The notes: generated by a model not told the origin, from the letters alone. DNA of 64,000 nucleotides from Astrothelium macrocarpum (GCA_021030915.1 JAGEMR010000014.1:62001-126000); one strand, 5' to 3'. Counted from the first letter of the stretch, positions 12,296 through 24,444 are shown. Program-made: numbers and translations.

Positions 12296-12729
12296 CGTAG
12301 GTCGGCTTAATCGAATTTGCTCGCCATGGCGGGCACTTAGTTCGAAGAGGACTATACAACATGCAAGAGAACAGTCAGGATGCCATAGTAGATGTTAGTG
12401 AAAACTGAACCGTAAAGTTGGTACAGCAGCTCAGCTACGTACAAGATGAGAGGATAGGTACCTGGTTTGTGCTCACTAGCCCATGCCACATCGGATTACC
12501 GTGATTCAATGCGGTTTAGGGCCTATCAAGCCAGCCGATAGAAGCCGTGATTTAGTTTGCGCTCGATTTTTTCTACGAGGTCTAATTATTGGAGAAGATA
12601 AAAAGGTTGCGGACATCTTGTCCTGACCGCTCAGGGACCGTTTAAGCTCTGGCCTTGGCAACATTCTCCACTTGATTTTTACTGAGAAAAGTTACCAAAG
12701 AAGGTACCCTGTAGAGTCCACTCGATTAT
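12296..12729. other. Intergenic between HET and AIF-like genes
   Basis: 434 bp between two co-directional minus-strand genes. It should contain the HET promoter and the AIF-like 3' UTR. No repeats or RNA genes recognised. Confidence 0.45.
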
Positions 12730-14688
12730 CTACATCTTAATGTCAGATGGTATGCTAATCTCTAAAATGTCGAGACCCTTTGCAATATCGCTCTTGCTTG
12801 GCATTTTCCCCCTTCTCATGAGTTCAGCAGCTTGCGCCATGTACGGATCCTTCATCATGCTGGCTACAGCCACCACCGTTTCTCCTTTTGTATAGTATGC
12901 CACCCAACTTGGCTTTTCTGGTTCTCCCTTCAGGAGAACATCATCGTAACCTCCAACCGTGTTACCGCAATACCGCAACTGCGAACCGACTGCGGACCAG
13001 AAGACTGGGATGAAAGGTTTTGGCTTGGCAGCGTTGGGGTGTGCGATTGAATTGGCAACGCTACGCCCTTGGTTTTGAGCAACGTTCCAATGTTCGATCC
13101 GGACTGGAGCACCATTTCCGTTAGGGCCGTGGTATGGGTAAGTTGCAATATCTCCGATTGCAAAGACACCGTTATGTCCCGGAACAGCGAAACTCTCGTC
13201 AACTCGGATACTACCGTCTTTCTCAAGCGGGATTCCTGAATCTTTGAGGAAACCAGTAGCCGGGCCGACGCCGACACCCTCAATAACGATCTCTGCTTCA
13301 AGCGCTGTGCCATCCTTGAGGTGAACCGCTCCGACTTTCGATGAATCTGCTTTCGAGGGCGTTGCTTTGTCTACTGAAGCCTCCATATGGAACTTCACAC
13401 CATTCTTCTCGAGGAGGCCGCGGAATATTTTCCCAACTGTTTCACCCATAACACGATCCATCGGCTGTTTTTCCATTCCAACGACAGTGACATCGTTTTT
13501 CTTCTGCACTAATGCATTCGCAACTTCCATGCCAATGAAGGAGCTTCCGATCACCACAATCTTCTTTCCGCCATCGCCAACAGCACCAACAATACCTTGT
13601 ACATCTGGTACAGACCGTAATAGAAACACATTGCCAAGCTCGCCAAATTTTAAGCCAGGCAAAGGCAGCGATTTGGGTGCACCGCCCGTAGCTATGATAA
13701 GTTTTGCGTAGTCGTAGGTTTTGCCGGATTCCGTAGTCACTTTTCTGCCCTGGAAGTCAACCTTGCTAACTTCGTCCTCGAATATGTCGATTGAGGCATC
13801 TTTGTAGAACTCAGGTGATCGCCACGCGACCTTGGAAACATCTGCGAGAAGGGCCTTGGAAAGCTTCGTGCGGTCGATCGGTCTATACCCCTCCTTGGAG
13901 ATGACTGTGATGGGTCCAGTGAAACCACCGCCTCGAAGCCCCTCAATGGCGCCAATTGTGCCAGAACCACTTCAAAACTTGTCAGTACCATTGCACAATC
14001 ACAGGCAATCCGGTATGAACATACCCTCCAATGACAACGACTTTTTCTTGACCTTGTGCTTTGCACTTGAAATTGAGAGATCTCCGACTTGATGTGATGC
14101 CCTCCTTTTCACCCTTGATGTATACGCCTCCATTCTTTTGGATGATTTCGAATTTAGCCAAGGGATCAAGTGCAGGAGCATCCTCAACGTCACCGGTAGC
14201 TACGTTAAAACAAGCTGCAGGGATGTGAGCAGACTTGATTACATATCCAACTCTTAGAATATCCTACCTCCATGCCAAGCACAAGTCAGTCTTCCTTCCC
14301 CTGTCAGGACTCCGTTCTTCATTGGTGCACCGTAATGCGTGCATTTGGGACTCAAGGCGTGCAGCTCGTCTTTGAATTTGACCAACAGTACCTTACCCTC
14401 CTCGATCCCCTCTACCTCTGCTTCTTGTGTTTGCCCATTCTTTAGATCGATCGATGTCAGATCCTTGAGTTTGAATTCTTGAGCCATGTTGTGAGCTCCC
14501 CCACTGAAGCTAGCGTATTGAATGGTGCAGGGCTTGTACCGGAAGAAGTGTGTTTGGTGGGCAAGGAATCGAGTACGAATCGGAAGCATGAAACGGTGAC
14601 GAGGCTTGATATGAATGAGCAAAAGGGAGATGAGGTCGATTGTCAAGTGATGCAGATTATGGAAGCTTGTAGCTCTCGAGGCAAGCAT
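12730..14688 (-). CDS. Rieske/FAD oxidoreductase, apoptosis-inducing-factor-like (AIFM3 type)
   Basis: Exons 14688-14268, 14214-14025, 13969-12730; 616 aa from the first ATG. Translation may instead begin at 14589 (MLPIRTRF...), which gives a basic, hydroxylated mitochondrial-type presequence, or at 14487 (MAQEFKL) for a cytosolic form. The Rieske [2Fe-2S] motif is complete: CTH-x17-CAWH. Then come the FAD-binding VVVIGGGSGTIG (restored only by the exon 2-3 join), the second Rossmann motif IVVIGSSFIGMEVANAL for NAD(P)H, and the FAD-binding GVFAIGDIA. This is the domain order of AIFM3/AIFL proteins, presumed NAD(P)H-dependent reductases; the electron acceptor is unknown. The C-terminal lobe matches AIF-like reductases. 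Family call is confident; a cell-death role is not shown. Confidence 0.92.
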
Positions 14689-15512
14689 GTCATGTCATCA
14701 CCAGTCAAGCTAGTTTCCATTATCGATAACAGGGATTCGGCGTAATTAGCTATTGCCTCATTGGAAGATTGAAAAACGCCACAAGACGCGCTAAGGTAAC
14801 ATCCACAACGTTGCGAGCCGACCTCCACATCCCTTCTCGCTTGCAGTGGTCTCTCCCACAATACCGGATAATCGGCAGTTTTTGTTGTCGTGATGCCGGC
14901 GTGTTTTTACCTCAAACCAATTTTGTAGAGAGCCTTTCCGGTGTACTACTCCATACATGGGTAGCACGAACAGCAGATGAAGCCGTCACCATGGGGAATC
15001 CATTTAGATGTGGGAAAGGTCTTATGACAAGGGACACAGTTAATTCTGTAGTCAAGTCAATGAGCCTCCTCTGCTTTAGACGTTCTTGGAATGCGATAAA
15101 TGTCCTTGTCAAAGTCGACTTGTAGCCACTACATGATCATTGGGTCTTTTAAACCCTGCGAGTATGTTAGCCCATCACATTAACGCTATATTTGCATTGG
15201 TAAGGCCGAGGCGCCAGTTAGGGTGCCCATTCCTGGTGTTTATCTCTGGAGCCTCCTGCTTAACTCCGCACTCTTTTTCCTCAATTACTAATTTCTAATT
15301 TGAACTTGGTTACTCTGTGACAGTTTATCTTTAGCATTGCTCTTCAATTGATTCTGCAAGAACCTGTGTAGCAACCCTTTCTTGCAGAACTGGTACCTTT
15401 ACGGAGCATTTCCCCACCACTAGTTTTGCTCAAATTTTCTGTATTTTCGCCAATTGGATAAAGCGTTCGCACAAAAGACTATACCCACGAAAATCTAAGC
15501 TGTGCTGTCATC
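14689..15512. other. Divergent promoter region between AIF-like gene and MFS gene
   Basis: The genes on either side are transcribed away from this 824-bp stretch, so it holds both promoters. A TTTACGGAGCATTTCCCC stretch is present near 15397. Short ORFs lack coding features. Confidence 0.5.
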
Positions 15513-17339
15513 ATGGCATTCTCTGCTTTAGAAAAGGATATTGAAAAGAATGAAGCACATCGTGAATCCGTCAACTCGACCGAAAGTTACCATTCCGAAT
15601 CCATTGAGTCGTCAACCGAGGTACCAACCATATCCAATAACTCTGATGAGAATGGACAGCAAAAACCTCTTACGCCAAAAGCTTCCCATGCTGGACATGA
15701 TGCTATGTACAGAACTAAATCTGGAGTCTCGGTAGGGACAACAGGAACACAGAATCCGGCATTCGAGGTCGATTGGGATGGTCCAGATGATCCGGACAAT
15801 CCGCTCAACTGGTCACTGGCATACAAGTCTACGGTCATTGCCACGCTCTCGTACTCCACAACGGTTGTGGTACTTTACTCAACTTCATATACTGCCGCTA
15901 TACCAGGCATAATGGACAGTTTTGGTATTTCAGAGACGGTTGGTATTCTCGGTGTAACAACATATCTGCTGGGACTGGCTGTTGGCTGCCTCATCTCAGC
16001 TCCAATGAGCGAGATGATTGGCCGGAGACTAATCTACATCATCTCAACAGGATTGTTCACTCTCCTCGTTCTGCCAACTGCTCTTACCCAGGATTTTGCA
16101 GGCATTCTGGCTCCAAGATTTTTTGGCGCCATTGCAGCCGCGTCCTTGATTAGTAACGCGCCAGGCTCAATCAACGATATTGCAACCGACGAATACCGTG
16201 CATTTGTATTCTCTATCTGGGGGATCGGACCGATGAATGGCCCTGTGCTTGGTCCACTCATAGGCGGCTGGGTCTTCCAGTACGCTGGTTGGAGGTGGGT
16301 GAACTGGGTTGTCATGATAGCTGCAGGTGTTTCGTTTGCTTTCCTGCTCTTTGCAAAAGAAACATACGCCCCCACCATTCTTCGCAGGAAAGCGCAACTG
16401 CGTCGAAAAGAAACAGGCGACGAGCGCTGGTGGAGCCGCTACGACGAGAAGAAATCCGTCCTCGAGCTCCTCAAGATCAACCTCAGCCGACCCTTCATCA
16501 TGGCCGTCACCGAACCCATCTGCATCTTCTGGGACATCTACATCGCAATCGTCTATGCAATCCTCTACCTCTGCTTCGTCGCCTACCCCATCACCTTCTC
16601 GCAATACCGCGGCTGGTCGCCGGGCTTCACAGGCCTCGCATACACGGGCATCGGCATCGGCTCCCTCACCACCATCCTCGGCGAGCCGCTCATCCGCCGC
16701 ATCATCAACCGCCACCAGCCCGACCCAGCCACAGGCCGTCCGCCGCCCGAGGCCCAGGTCTTCATCGTGTGCATCGGCGCGCTGCTCGTGCCCGCGGGCG
16801 AGCTGTGGTTCGCGTGGACGTGCGTGCAGCCGGTGCACTGGATCTGGCCCATCTTGGCCGGCGTGCCCTTCTGCGCGGGCAACACGGCGCTGTTCATCTA
16901 CGGCAACAACTACATGCTGCATAGTTATGGGGTCTATGCCGCGTCGGCGTTGGCGGGGAACGCGGTGTTGCGAAGTATCACGGGTGCGACGTTGCCGCTT
17001 GCGGGTCCGGCGTTGTATAGTAGCCTGGGACCGCATTGGGCGGGGACGTTGTTGGGGCTTTTGGAATTGGCGTGTGTGCCTATACCGTTTGTTTTCTATC
17101 GGTATGGTGCGAAGATCAGGATGAAGAGCACATTAATCCGGAAGATGCAGGCGGATAAGGAGAGGTTGGAGGGCAAACGCGAGAGGATTGAAAGAAGACT
17201 GAAGCCAGAAGTGATGGCAGAACCTGCAATGGAGACCGGCGCCGCGCTTGGTGAGACGGATATTTCGATGGACATGAAAGGACATTCAGTCGAGAAGATA
17301 GACCTTGAGAAGGGGCTTGACAAAGCGACAGCTGCGTAA
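15513..17339 (+). CDS. MFS multidrug-type transporter (DHA1, Flu1/TPO-like)
   Basis: Intronless, 608 aa. The N-terminal ~100 residues are hydrophilic and Ser/Glu-rich and end in the fungal DHA1 motif DPDNPLNWS. About 12 membrane segments follow. MSEMIGRR fits the loop 2-3 signature and GPVLGPLIGGWV is the antiporter motif of helix 5. The central loop is highly charged (RRKAQLRRKETGDERWWSRYDEKK). The last ~70 residues form a basic, helical cytosolic tail. Related fungal proteins export drugs, polyamines or organic anions; the substrate is not predictable here. It converges with a C2H2/fungal_trans regulator gene 237 bp downstream. Codon third positions change from C to G along the gene (see findings). 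Confidence 0.9.
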   Translation: MAFSALEKDIEKNEAHRESVNSTESYHSESIESSTEVPTISNNSDENGQQKPLTPKASHAGHDAMYRTKSGVSVGTTGTQNPAFEVDWDGPDDPDNPLNWSLAYKSTVIATLSYSTTVVVLYSTSYTAAIPGIMDSFGISETVGILGVTTYLLGLAVGCLISAPMSEMIGRRLIYIISTGLFTLLVLPTALTQDFAGILAPRFFGAIAAASLISNAPGSINDIATDEYRAFVFSIWGIGPMNGPVLGPLIGGWVFQYAGWRWVNWVVMIAAGVSFAFLLFAKETYAPTILRRKAQLRRKETGDERWWSRYDEKKSVLELLKINLSRPFIMAVTEPICIFWDIYIAIVYAILYLCFVAYPITFSQYRGWSPGFTGLAYTGIGIGSLTTILGEPLIRRIINRHQPDPATGRPPPEAQVFIVCIGALLVPAGELWFAWTCVQPVHWIWPILAGVPFCAGNTALFIYGNNYMLHSYGVYAASALAGNAVLRSITGATLPLAGPALYSSLGPHWAGTLLGLLELACVPIPFVFYRYGAKIRMKSTLIRKMQADKERLEGKRERIERRLKPEVMAEPAMETGAALGETDISMDMKGHSVEKIDLEKGLDKATAA

Positions 17340-17576
17340 AGAAATGATTTATGGTAACATCAAGTTTGTTTCATTTGCATAGCGGCGGTTTGAAAGGTTT
17401 CCGCGCAGGAAAGATTGATGATATATGGACTTCGTACATAATACAACGCATAGAAGCGTTTCTGTGAACATGCAATATCTCGCTTGTGCTGTAAATGATT
17501 CGTCATCAAAAAGTAAACAATGCTTTGACGCGCTTTGCTATGCAGATATCACTCAAATGCAGATCACTTGGTATCC

Positions 17577-20500
17577 TCAGAACCAACCCTCTTCCGATCC
17601 TCGGTCGACTAGTTTACCCAAAACTAGCAGCGCCTCGATGAGCAGCCCATTAGTACTTCCGTTGATTGTTATCCTCACCGACTTCAATACTTCCACCACT
17701 CCATTTCCTGCGACAACGTCCTTCCATTTCCCCTGCTCGACGGCGTTGAGCACGGAGTGAATAGGAACCTGGACCTCTCCTGTCAGAGTAGCTTTGTGCG
17801 ATGGTAGGATGTTTGGATCGCGTTTCGGATATTGGATAGTGTATGCTGTAGCCCAAATAACAAGTGCTGCAAGATGGATTGCCCATTGTTCGATCAGCGT
17901 CGAGTTTCTTGCTTCCGCAGGTGGGCGATTGAATTCCAGACGCAAGATTTGTAAGGCCGTCATTATTGCTTTGCTATTTCTTGAAAGTCCTTGATCTATA
18001 GTCCAAGCCCGTAGACTTGCTCTCAACGCTTGATATTCGTCGTTCGTGCTTATTTTTTCGCCCATGACCCATGTCTCTCCAGCTACGGCCAACAGAGCAC
18101 GCAAAGGCGTGTAATGTGCTAGAACAGTAGCAAGGTAGAGAAGTTGTGTCGAACTCGTCTGGTTTAGCCTCCTGGCATCCAAAATGCTCGGTTCATTTTC
18201 TGACGCGGCAGCCACCAGGAGAGCAGAGTGGAAAGCATCAAATGGAGTCGGAGCTGCTGGCCTCATGGGTGATACACCATTGAGCACTTCCGAGACGTAT
18301 GCAAAATCCGCTGTATCTCGCCACTCTAATATATCTTCAGGGGTTGCGGAGTCCCACAGTTCTGTTGAGCATATAAATGGGAGGTTCAGTCCAGATGGGG
18401 AGTCAGGTTCCAGAGACGGAGGAAAAAGACTGAGCTTCTGCGAATCTAGAACATAGCACAGTGCTAGAAGTCGTCGCTTTTGCATGAATTTCAGCAATTC
18501 ACTCAGCGGCAGCCACTCCGAAGATAGGGATAACTCGTCTGCTTGAGGTGGGAGATTGAGGAGCGTTTCGTATGGAACTGCAGACATGATTGACGTGTCG
18601 CAGGAAAGCTAATTTTGTAAGTTAGAAATGGCATTGGCTCATTAGCATTAAGGGTATTCATACGATGCGATAAAGATCCTTGAACCGAGTTGACAGACCT
18701 GGCGGTGTCCTCCGGTTCATGTACTGAGTATAAATTTCAACAAGAAACACAGCCTGCATGTCGAAGATCCGCTTCGTTTCATAGCCATCTTGCATTCGCT
18801 AGTGCACCTGTTAGTTTGATAGGATACCTATAATGGCAAAGCTTACCTTTGCCAGGATTTTTAAACATTGCTCATGCAATCTCCGAGAGTCTTGTTTGGC
18901 GTTATAATCCAGGGAATATTGGGATCCTATAGCGAGTACCGCAGCCTTTAAAATTGGGGGCGCGGTGGCCAGCTCAAAGGTCGGTCGGTGCAAGACAGGA
19001 TATTGAGGATGTAAGAACCGCCAATACTGATCGAGATATTGCTCGCTCAGCATATCGTCTACATCGTGGAAGCCGAATTCATTTCCTTCGTACATGTCTC
19101 GCTGCATATAAGCTAACGCAGAAATATCGGTGTGAGGGTAATTCAACGGATATGAGGCGAGCGAGGATGTGCGATGGAAAGGGGTCGGCCGAGGTTCGTG
19201 TGTAAAAAGTGCGGTAGGTATGTTGTATTCACGACTTTGCTGCTCGGTATTCCATTCCGTCCAATATTGGTCGATGGTGGAAGGTGTTGGAGAAGGGTGG
19301 GACTTTGTAGTTGTGACCTGCTGCGGCAGACACTGCTCGATCAGCGACGTGTCTGAAAAAGATCGCTGTCGGTCTAGCAGCTGGGCGTGGGGCTGACCAG
19401 CAAAAGAGAGTGTTAAATTTCCGTAGTTCGGCGACCCATACCCACTAGTAGTAGAAGACGAGTACTGAGGCGATGCCCAATGACCGCGAGGATCAAAACC
19501 ACCAGAGGAATATCCCCAATGACTCTCTACCGTTGTTACCGGCAGAACCGCAGGACTCGGGAATGGATTTGGATAAATGGCAACCTTTGTATGGCTATAA
19601 ATACGAGAGTCAGCGCCGTGGGTCACCGGAAAGTAAGCGATGATCAAGAAAGGCGAAGAATCCCAAGACACACAGATACGAGGTTTGCAAATTCGCATGC
19701 ATTTGATGACTTCCAAAAAGATCGTGAGGTTATCGGATAGGATATTGGGACATTTCATGCAGTTTCAGAACATTGAGAAAAGATATACGTACGCTGGAGC
19801 AGAAACATAACTTGGCGTTGATCCTGCAGTAGAAGGGTATGCGGTGGTCGTTGAAACAGCGTTGCTCGACGTTTGCATTGTACCGGACATTGAGGGACTA
19901 GCATATTGGTTTTGCCCCGGTGCTTCGGGGCTGCTCTGACTATGGGGCGAATCCGCCGAACCTTGACCAGTTTGGGTTTCGAGGCTAGATTATTGTCAGT
20001 CAAGCTTACAAGCATGTATATACAGACTTACTGCCTCTCTCTATGTCTTAGCAGAAGATCTTCACGATGAAAGGTCTTGTTGCAGCCAGCGAAATCGCAC
20101 CGAAGGCTGCCAGTGCTGTGGTTGAGCTGATGGCGCCTGTATTGCTTTTAGTGAGGATGGATGTAACGGAACCAGAGTAACTTACCTCAAGTGCTCCGCA
20201 CGGGTGTATCTCTGCAAGGAGTGAGTGCGTGTCTCATGATGAGTTGTAGAAACATGCAAAGGATGAGGATTTCTTACCTTCCCACACGTTTCGCAGTCGT
20301 GTACTCTTAGACCCTTCTTTGCTTTACTAATTCGTCCAGTCTTGGTGAGCTTTATTCTCTCATTGGAAGGTTCGGAGGAGCCACCAGCACGTTGCATATC
20401 GAAAGTGTCGTCTTGGGGGCCTTCTAAGTGGGGGCTAAGATTCCCTGATCTAGAGGCGGAATCAGGCAGCGGAGTCTGAGCAACAACCGGAGATGCTGAT

Positions 20501-20613
20501 GTTCGCGAAAAGGTATGCGTCTGAAGCTGTGGTTGTGGAACAGCGGGAGGTGCGGACGGGCTCCACGTATGATCCGAAGGCTTTGCGAAGCGATTACTTG
20601 AAGCGTGGTCCAT
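17577..20613 (-). CDS. C2H2 zinc finger transcription factor with fungal-specific TF domain
   Basis: Seven exons: 20613-20278, 20211-20186, 20136-20032, 19984-19793, 19594-18847, 18798-18664, 18608-17577; 857 aa. Two C2H2 fingers are restored by splicing: HDCETCGK + RYTRAEHLR + RHQLNH, then LRCDFAGCNKTFHREDLLLRHRERH. Exon 2 is only 26 nt and carries the linker between the Cys pair and the His pair of finger 1. A Ser/Thr/Pro/Gln-rich linker follows. The fungal-specific TF domain (PF04082-like) begins around LSEQYLDQYWRFLHPQYPVLHRPTF and includes the downstream AVLAIGSQYS and LHEQCLKIL. The long C-terminus is helical. This is a nuclear DNA-binding regulator; targets unknown. Intron 4 (19792-19595, 198 nt) is the least certain. 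Confidence 0.88.
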
Positions 20614-22792
20614 GGTTCATTTATCACTCAGGTAGTCAAGAAGAAAGAGAATATTTGGCTGTTGGAAGGATTTCCGGTCAAGCAACGCTCAGTCCAACCA
20701 GCCAAGGGGAAGTCTAAATCTCCGCCAGAGTGTCAAATAGTGTGCACTCGTCCAACCGCTATTAATTAGTACTCAGAAAGAAAAAGAGTCAGGCTATGTA
20801 GAGGGGTATGGAGGGCTAGTTCCAGCACGAAGCGAGCACCACCGGTGTATATTAACAAGAACATGGACTAGGAAGGGGACAGCGCTAGACGGATCATACA
20901 GGAAATCAGATAGGAGACAAGGCTGACTTCAAAGGAGCGAAATTTAGCAACAAGAAAGCCATGCCCGACAGCTAACGCGTGCCACGCGAGCGGATTCCAC
21001 TGTATACCTGAGGAGGTTAATGACAAAAGGAAAGTTTCCGGCGAGTAATTATGAGAGCACGCAGCGTCTGAGACAACAGCTCGGACACGGCACTGCGAAC
21101 CAGTCATGACCGGTGCTTAGCTTAGCTATTAACGATGAAGATGAACGAGAAACACGCGAGCGCATGGCTCCAGGCAACTAGGAAGAATGCACGTTGAGCA
21201 GAGCCGCCGGTCAAAGCACCCAAAAGCCGCGCCTCTCAGCTACTCCAGCAGCAGCAGACGAATGGCGATGGAGGAAGCAGTCGTGGCTGCAGGAGGGATA
21301 GGCATAGACGGAGACAGCTCGTCCTTGGACGCCCTAGTGATCTCGAATGCAATGGCCCAAACGTCGAGGCAGCTAACCGGTTGTAGCTGAGCTGAACTGT
21401 TGCCCATGCCTCCTGCCGTCATCACCTGAACCTAAGTCGCCGGGAGCCTGCTCGAGGGTAAGCCACCAACGAAACGCTATCCTCCTTCAACACCAGACGA
21501 TGGATCTGTTGGCTGGTGCCTAATATGGCTTCTCTGTCAAATCATTCCCCGAGCGAGAGTCAGCGACAGCGCCAAGCGAAACGCCCCCCGCAATGAGCAT
21601 CTCCAGAGCAAAGGCCGCAACCTTATTCTCTTTTATCGTATTCCATAATCAATGTCCGTGAGAAGGAGACCTAATTTCACAGTTAAGGCCTCCCGTACCA
21701 TTTAAACTCAGAGCTACTAAAAGCACCCGTGGTGCCCGCATGCCACACTGACTCGAATCTTCGCATCCGTAATTGCGTGAAGTTACGAGAAGAGGCATTC
21801 CGCCTCGAGTTGCTGACTCTTGTACTGAGTACTTTACAACCTGACGATCCTGCTTCGAACATCCCAGGATATGCCACTTGCAATCCGAATTCCAGTTTAA
21901 CATGTGAGACCCGCTTCGTCCAACTCAGCCTATGCCCCTTGGATGTAACGCCAGGATTCCATTCAAAGTTACCTAAACTAATGAAACGAACAATCACTGC
22001 GCAACATTTTAGTCCAGCAACGCCCTAAAAGGGCTGTTAGACTTCGTATATGGACATGTTGATGCTGGTCGATCTCGCCAGATGTGTCGCTTTCGAGTCA
22101 AGTTCATCTATCGCTCCTCAGTAGTGTGCAATTTGGAATGTTGCATGACCGGTATGGACGGCGCCGTTGTGCTTCACCATGCTAACACGTTATTTCAAGC
22201 ATTTTCCGATTTGTCCCAAGTTTAGTCCAATCACGCTCGGCCGGCTGCATACTAGGCCTATCTGCAACGGGTGATGGCTGAGTGAATCAGCTGAAACAAG
22301 CCTGCGGAGCGAGGTTACCAATCGGCAGCCTCCCAACTAATCACCGACTGTTCCGACCATCTAGGAAATCAACATTGCCATAACCTAGATGCTTGTCGCT
22401 TGGTTTGTCACGATTGCAAAATGAGCGCAAAGCAAAAGATACGCCGCGTTACTGTGCCACTCAACACCGGTGACCAATCATCTTTTAGGCAATAAGTGCG
22501 ACTACCGGAGCTTTATCAATAGAAAAGGTCTCGTCGCTCAAACGCCTTACCGGAACTCGACAGCTAGGGCATAGTTGGATATTGTTGGCCTATCAGTTAC
22601 CCATTTAGGAAATTTTCAAGTAGCACCAAATCGAAAGGTTACTAATCACGAGTCTGGATCTTGAATAGTATGATTCGAGCTACACTCTCCAGTACCGTTA
22701 TTTCCATCACGAACTATATCTATGACAAGGAACTAAAAAGTAAAATATTAATAGTACCACGTCTCAGCGTATCATCATCTCTTGTCGCTGGA
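20614..22792. other. Long intergenic region (2.2 kb)
   Basis: Upstream of the minus-strand transcription factor gene and downstream of the minus-strand F-box-like gene. The longest open frames are about 100 codons, overlap each other on opposite strands and lack domains. It is the longest gene-free stretch in the window. A long regulatory region or 5' leader for the transcription factor is plausible, but a non-coding RNA or an unrecognised fast-evolving gene cannot be excluded. Confidence 0.4.
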
Positions 22793-23892
22793 CTATTCAG
22801 ACGCAATTGAACTAGATGAATCAGGCCGACTCGGAGCAATTTGCTCCATTGATCCCTGTAGATCTTTTCTACCGGGAAGTACACGAGCACACCAAGAGCA
22901 CCAACATCTTGCGACGCCATCTCGTTCCCTTCGAAGATGATCCGAGTGCTCGCGTTCGTCTTCGTATTCCTTCACGACTGCCCCTAGACGAACGCGTTTC
23001 TTGACCTTTTTCCTGACAGCACCTCCAATACCTTCAATTTCCTGGAAAAGGTAGCTAGTTCCGCTCCATTCCCTACCTTCAAGCTCAGCTTGTTTGGCCT
23101 CGTTTTCGATTGCAGCAAGCTCATTTGCATCACACTCAATCTCCTGTTCGACATCTCGGGCAGCGAAGCATTGGTCACCCCGACCACACTCAACTCCTTC
23201 GTTGCCTTCTCCTATGCCAGTTCCCAGACCTCCGAGATAATTGGAGTATCGCGTTCTCCATGACCAGCCACGCAGGTAAGTCACATCATCAACACGATGA
23301 GATTGTCCACAAGTGTTGCAGAGCCAGACACCATCATCTGCACACGTACACGGTCCTCGAGCATATGCCGGCTCCGTAAATGAGGCTGGCATCATCCTTG
23401 ATTGATGATCTTGCAAGGTTGTATGATACCACAGAGGGACCCGGGCACAGGTTTTACAAAGTCGTCGATAGCGGCCATTTAGAGTATCGCGGGGCGGATG
23501 CTTCATAGTACAGTTGCGGCAGACCACTTTACCACATTTACGACATTCAGCGACTTTGTCTCTTGCACATCGCCCAACCTTTCCACTCGTGATGCGCCCA
23601 GCTTGCCCAGCTTTCCATGTTTGGTGTGATTCCCTCAATCGATCTGCCAGGCGCGTTCCGATTTGAAGGTCTTCGTTAGCACATCGTAATGTCTGTTTGA
23701 TCAATTGGGATCGGGACTGCAAAAGATTGGCACGGAATTGACGGCATGTGAGCGAAAGGCTGTGTAGTGTGTTGAGATCCAAGTGCCGTGCAAGCTGGCT
23801 AGCGATACTGTATGAAGTCAACACTTTGCTATTTCCACGTGATCGGAATTAGATCACTGACGGGTAGCAGCTAAGGCTAGCTGAGAAACCAT
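22793..23892 (-). CDS. F-box-like, cysteine-rich conserved fungal protein
   Basis: The main exon (23807-22793) has no ATG near its start. Joining a small upstream exon (23892-23858, starting MVSQLALAATR) through a 50-nt GT..AG intron keeps frame and gives 349 aa; this 5' end is tentative. The N-terminal SIASQLARHLDLNTLHSLSL followed by TCRQFRANLL has an F-box-like pattern. A zinc-binding-type cluster follows: ECRKCGKVVCRNC, later LCKTC, GPCTCADDGVWLCNTC, and CWCSWC near the end. The last 100 residues are charged. If the F-box is real, it would connect to SCF ubiquitin ligases; no substrate is suggested. Family not named with certainty. Confidence 0.65.
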
Positions 23893-24444
23893 TGACGTTT
23901 GGATTCAGCCTCTCATCATGAGTATTGTCAGGCGAAATGACCTTCTCGCGCGATGATATCCACTGCCGCGGATCTGAGTAAGGATCCACGGGTTCATCAC
24001 CAAGGTCAACTAGAACCACCATAATCGAAGAACAACGCAGAGCCCTGCAGCTTCATTTGAGCAGGCTGGCGGAAGCAAGTGGCATGCAATGCTGCTTGCA
24101 GTGGCAGCAGGATCGAGGTAGGCGGATTCTTAATGACGACGTTGAGGACCGACCAATCGGGTCATTTGTCAGATTCGGAGAGTTGGTGGGCCGCCATCCT
24201 AACGCCGCAACCTAGGTACGCGGGGATAACACTCCCATACAGGCGTCCCACGCAAAGCGGTCAGAGCATCTTTGATCAAGTGTTACGACGTCTACTTCAT
24301 ACAACATGAGTTTCAAAATACGTCTGAAATCATGCAAGGCTCCCTCATCCATTGGTTCCCAAATACTTGCCAAAAGACCATATTCCGAATAAAGGAAATA
24401 CCTCATGGAAGGATTCGTATACTGGTTCAATGTGTTTGAGCCAT
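23893..24444. other. Intergenic between F-box-like gene and SDR gene
   Basis: About 550 bp. It includes the promoter of the minus-strand F-box-like gene and the 3' flank of the SDR gene. A short GC-containing segment at 24211-24235 (CCTAGGTACGCGGGGATAAC) resembles one at 28345-28371. Confidence 0.4.

Noticed and set aside
9811..14688. HET plus AIF-like genes as a cell-death module
   Set aside because: Tempting because both families have cell-death associations, but they are separate co-directional genes with 434 bp between, and AIFM3-type reductases are common stand-alone genes; no direct evidence links them.
16167..17036. 289-codon minus-strand ORF over the MFS gene
   Set aside because: Same reason: mirror of GC-rich codons, with no family features.
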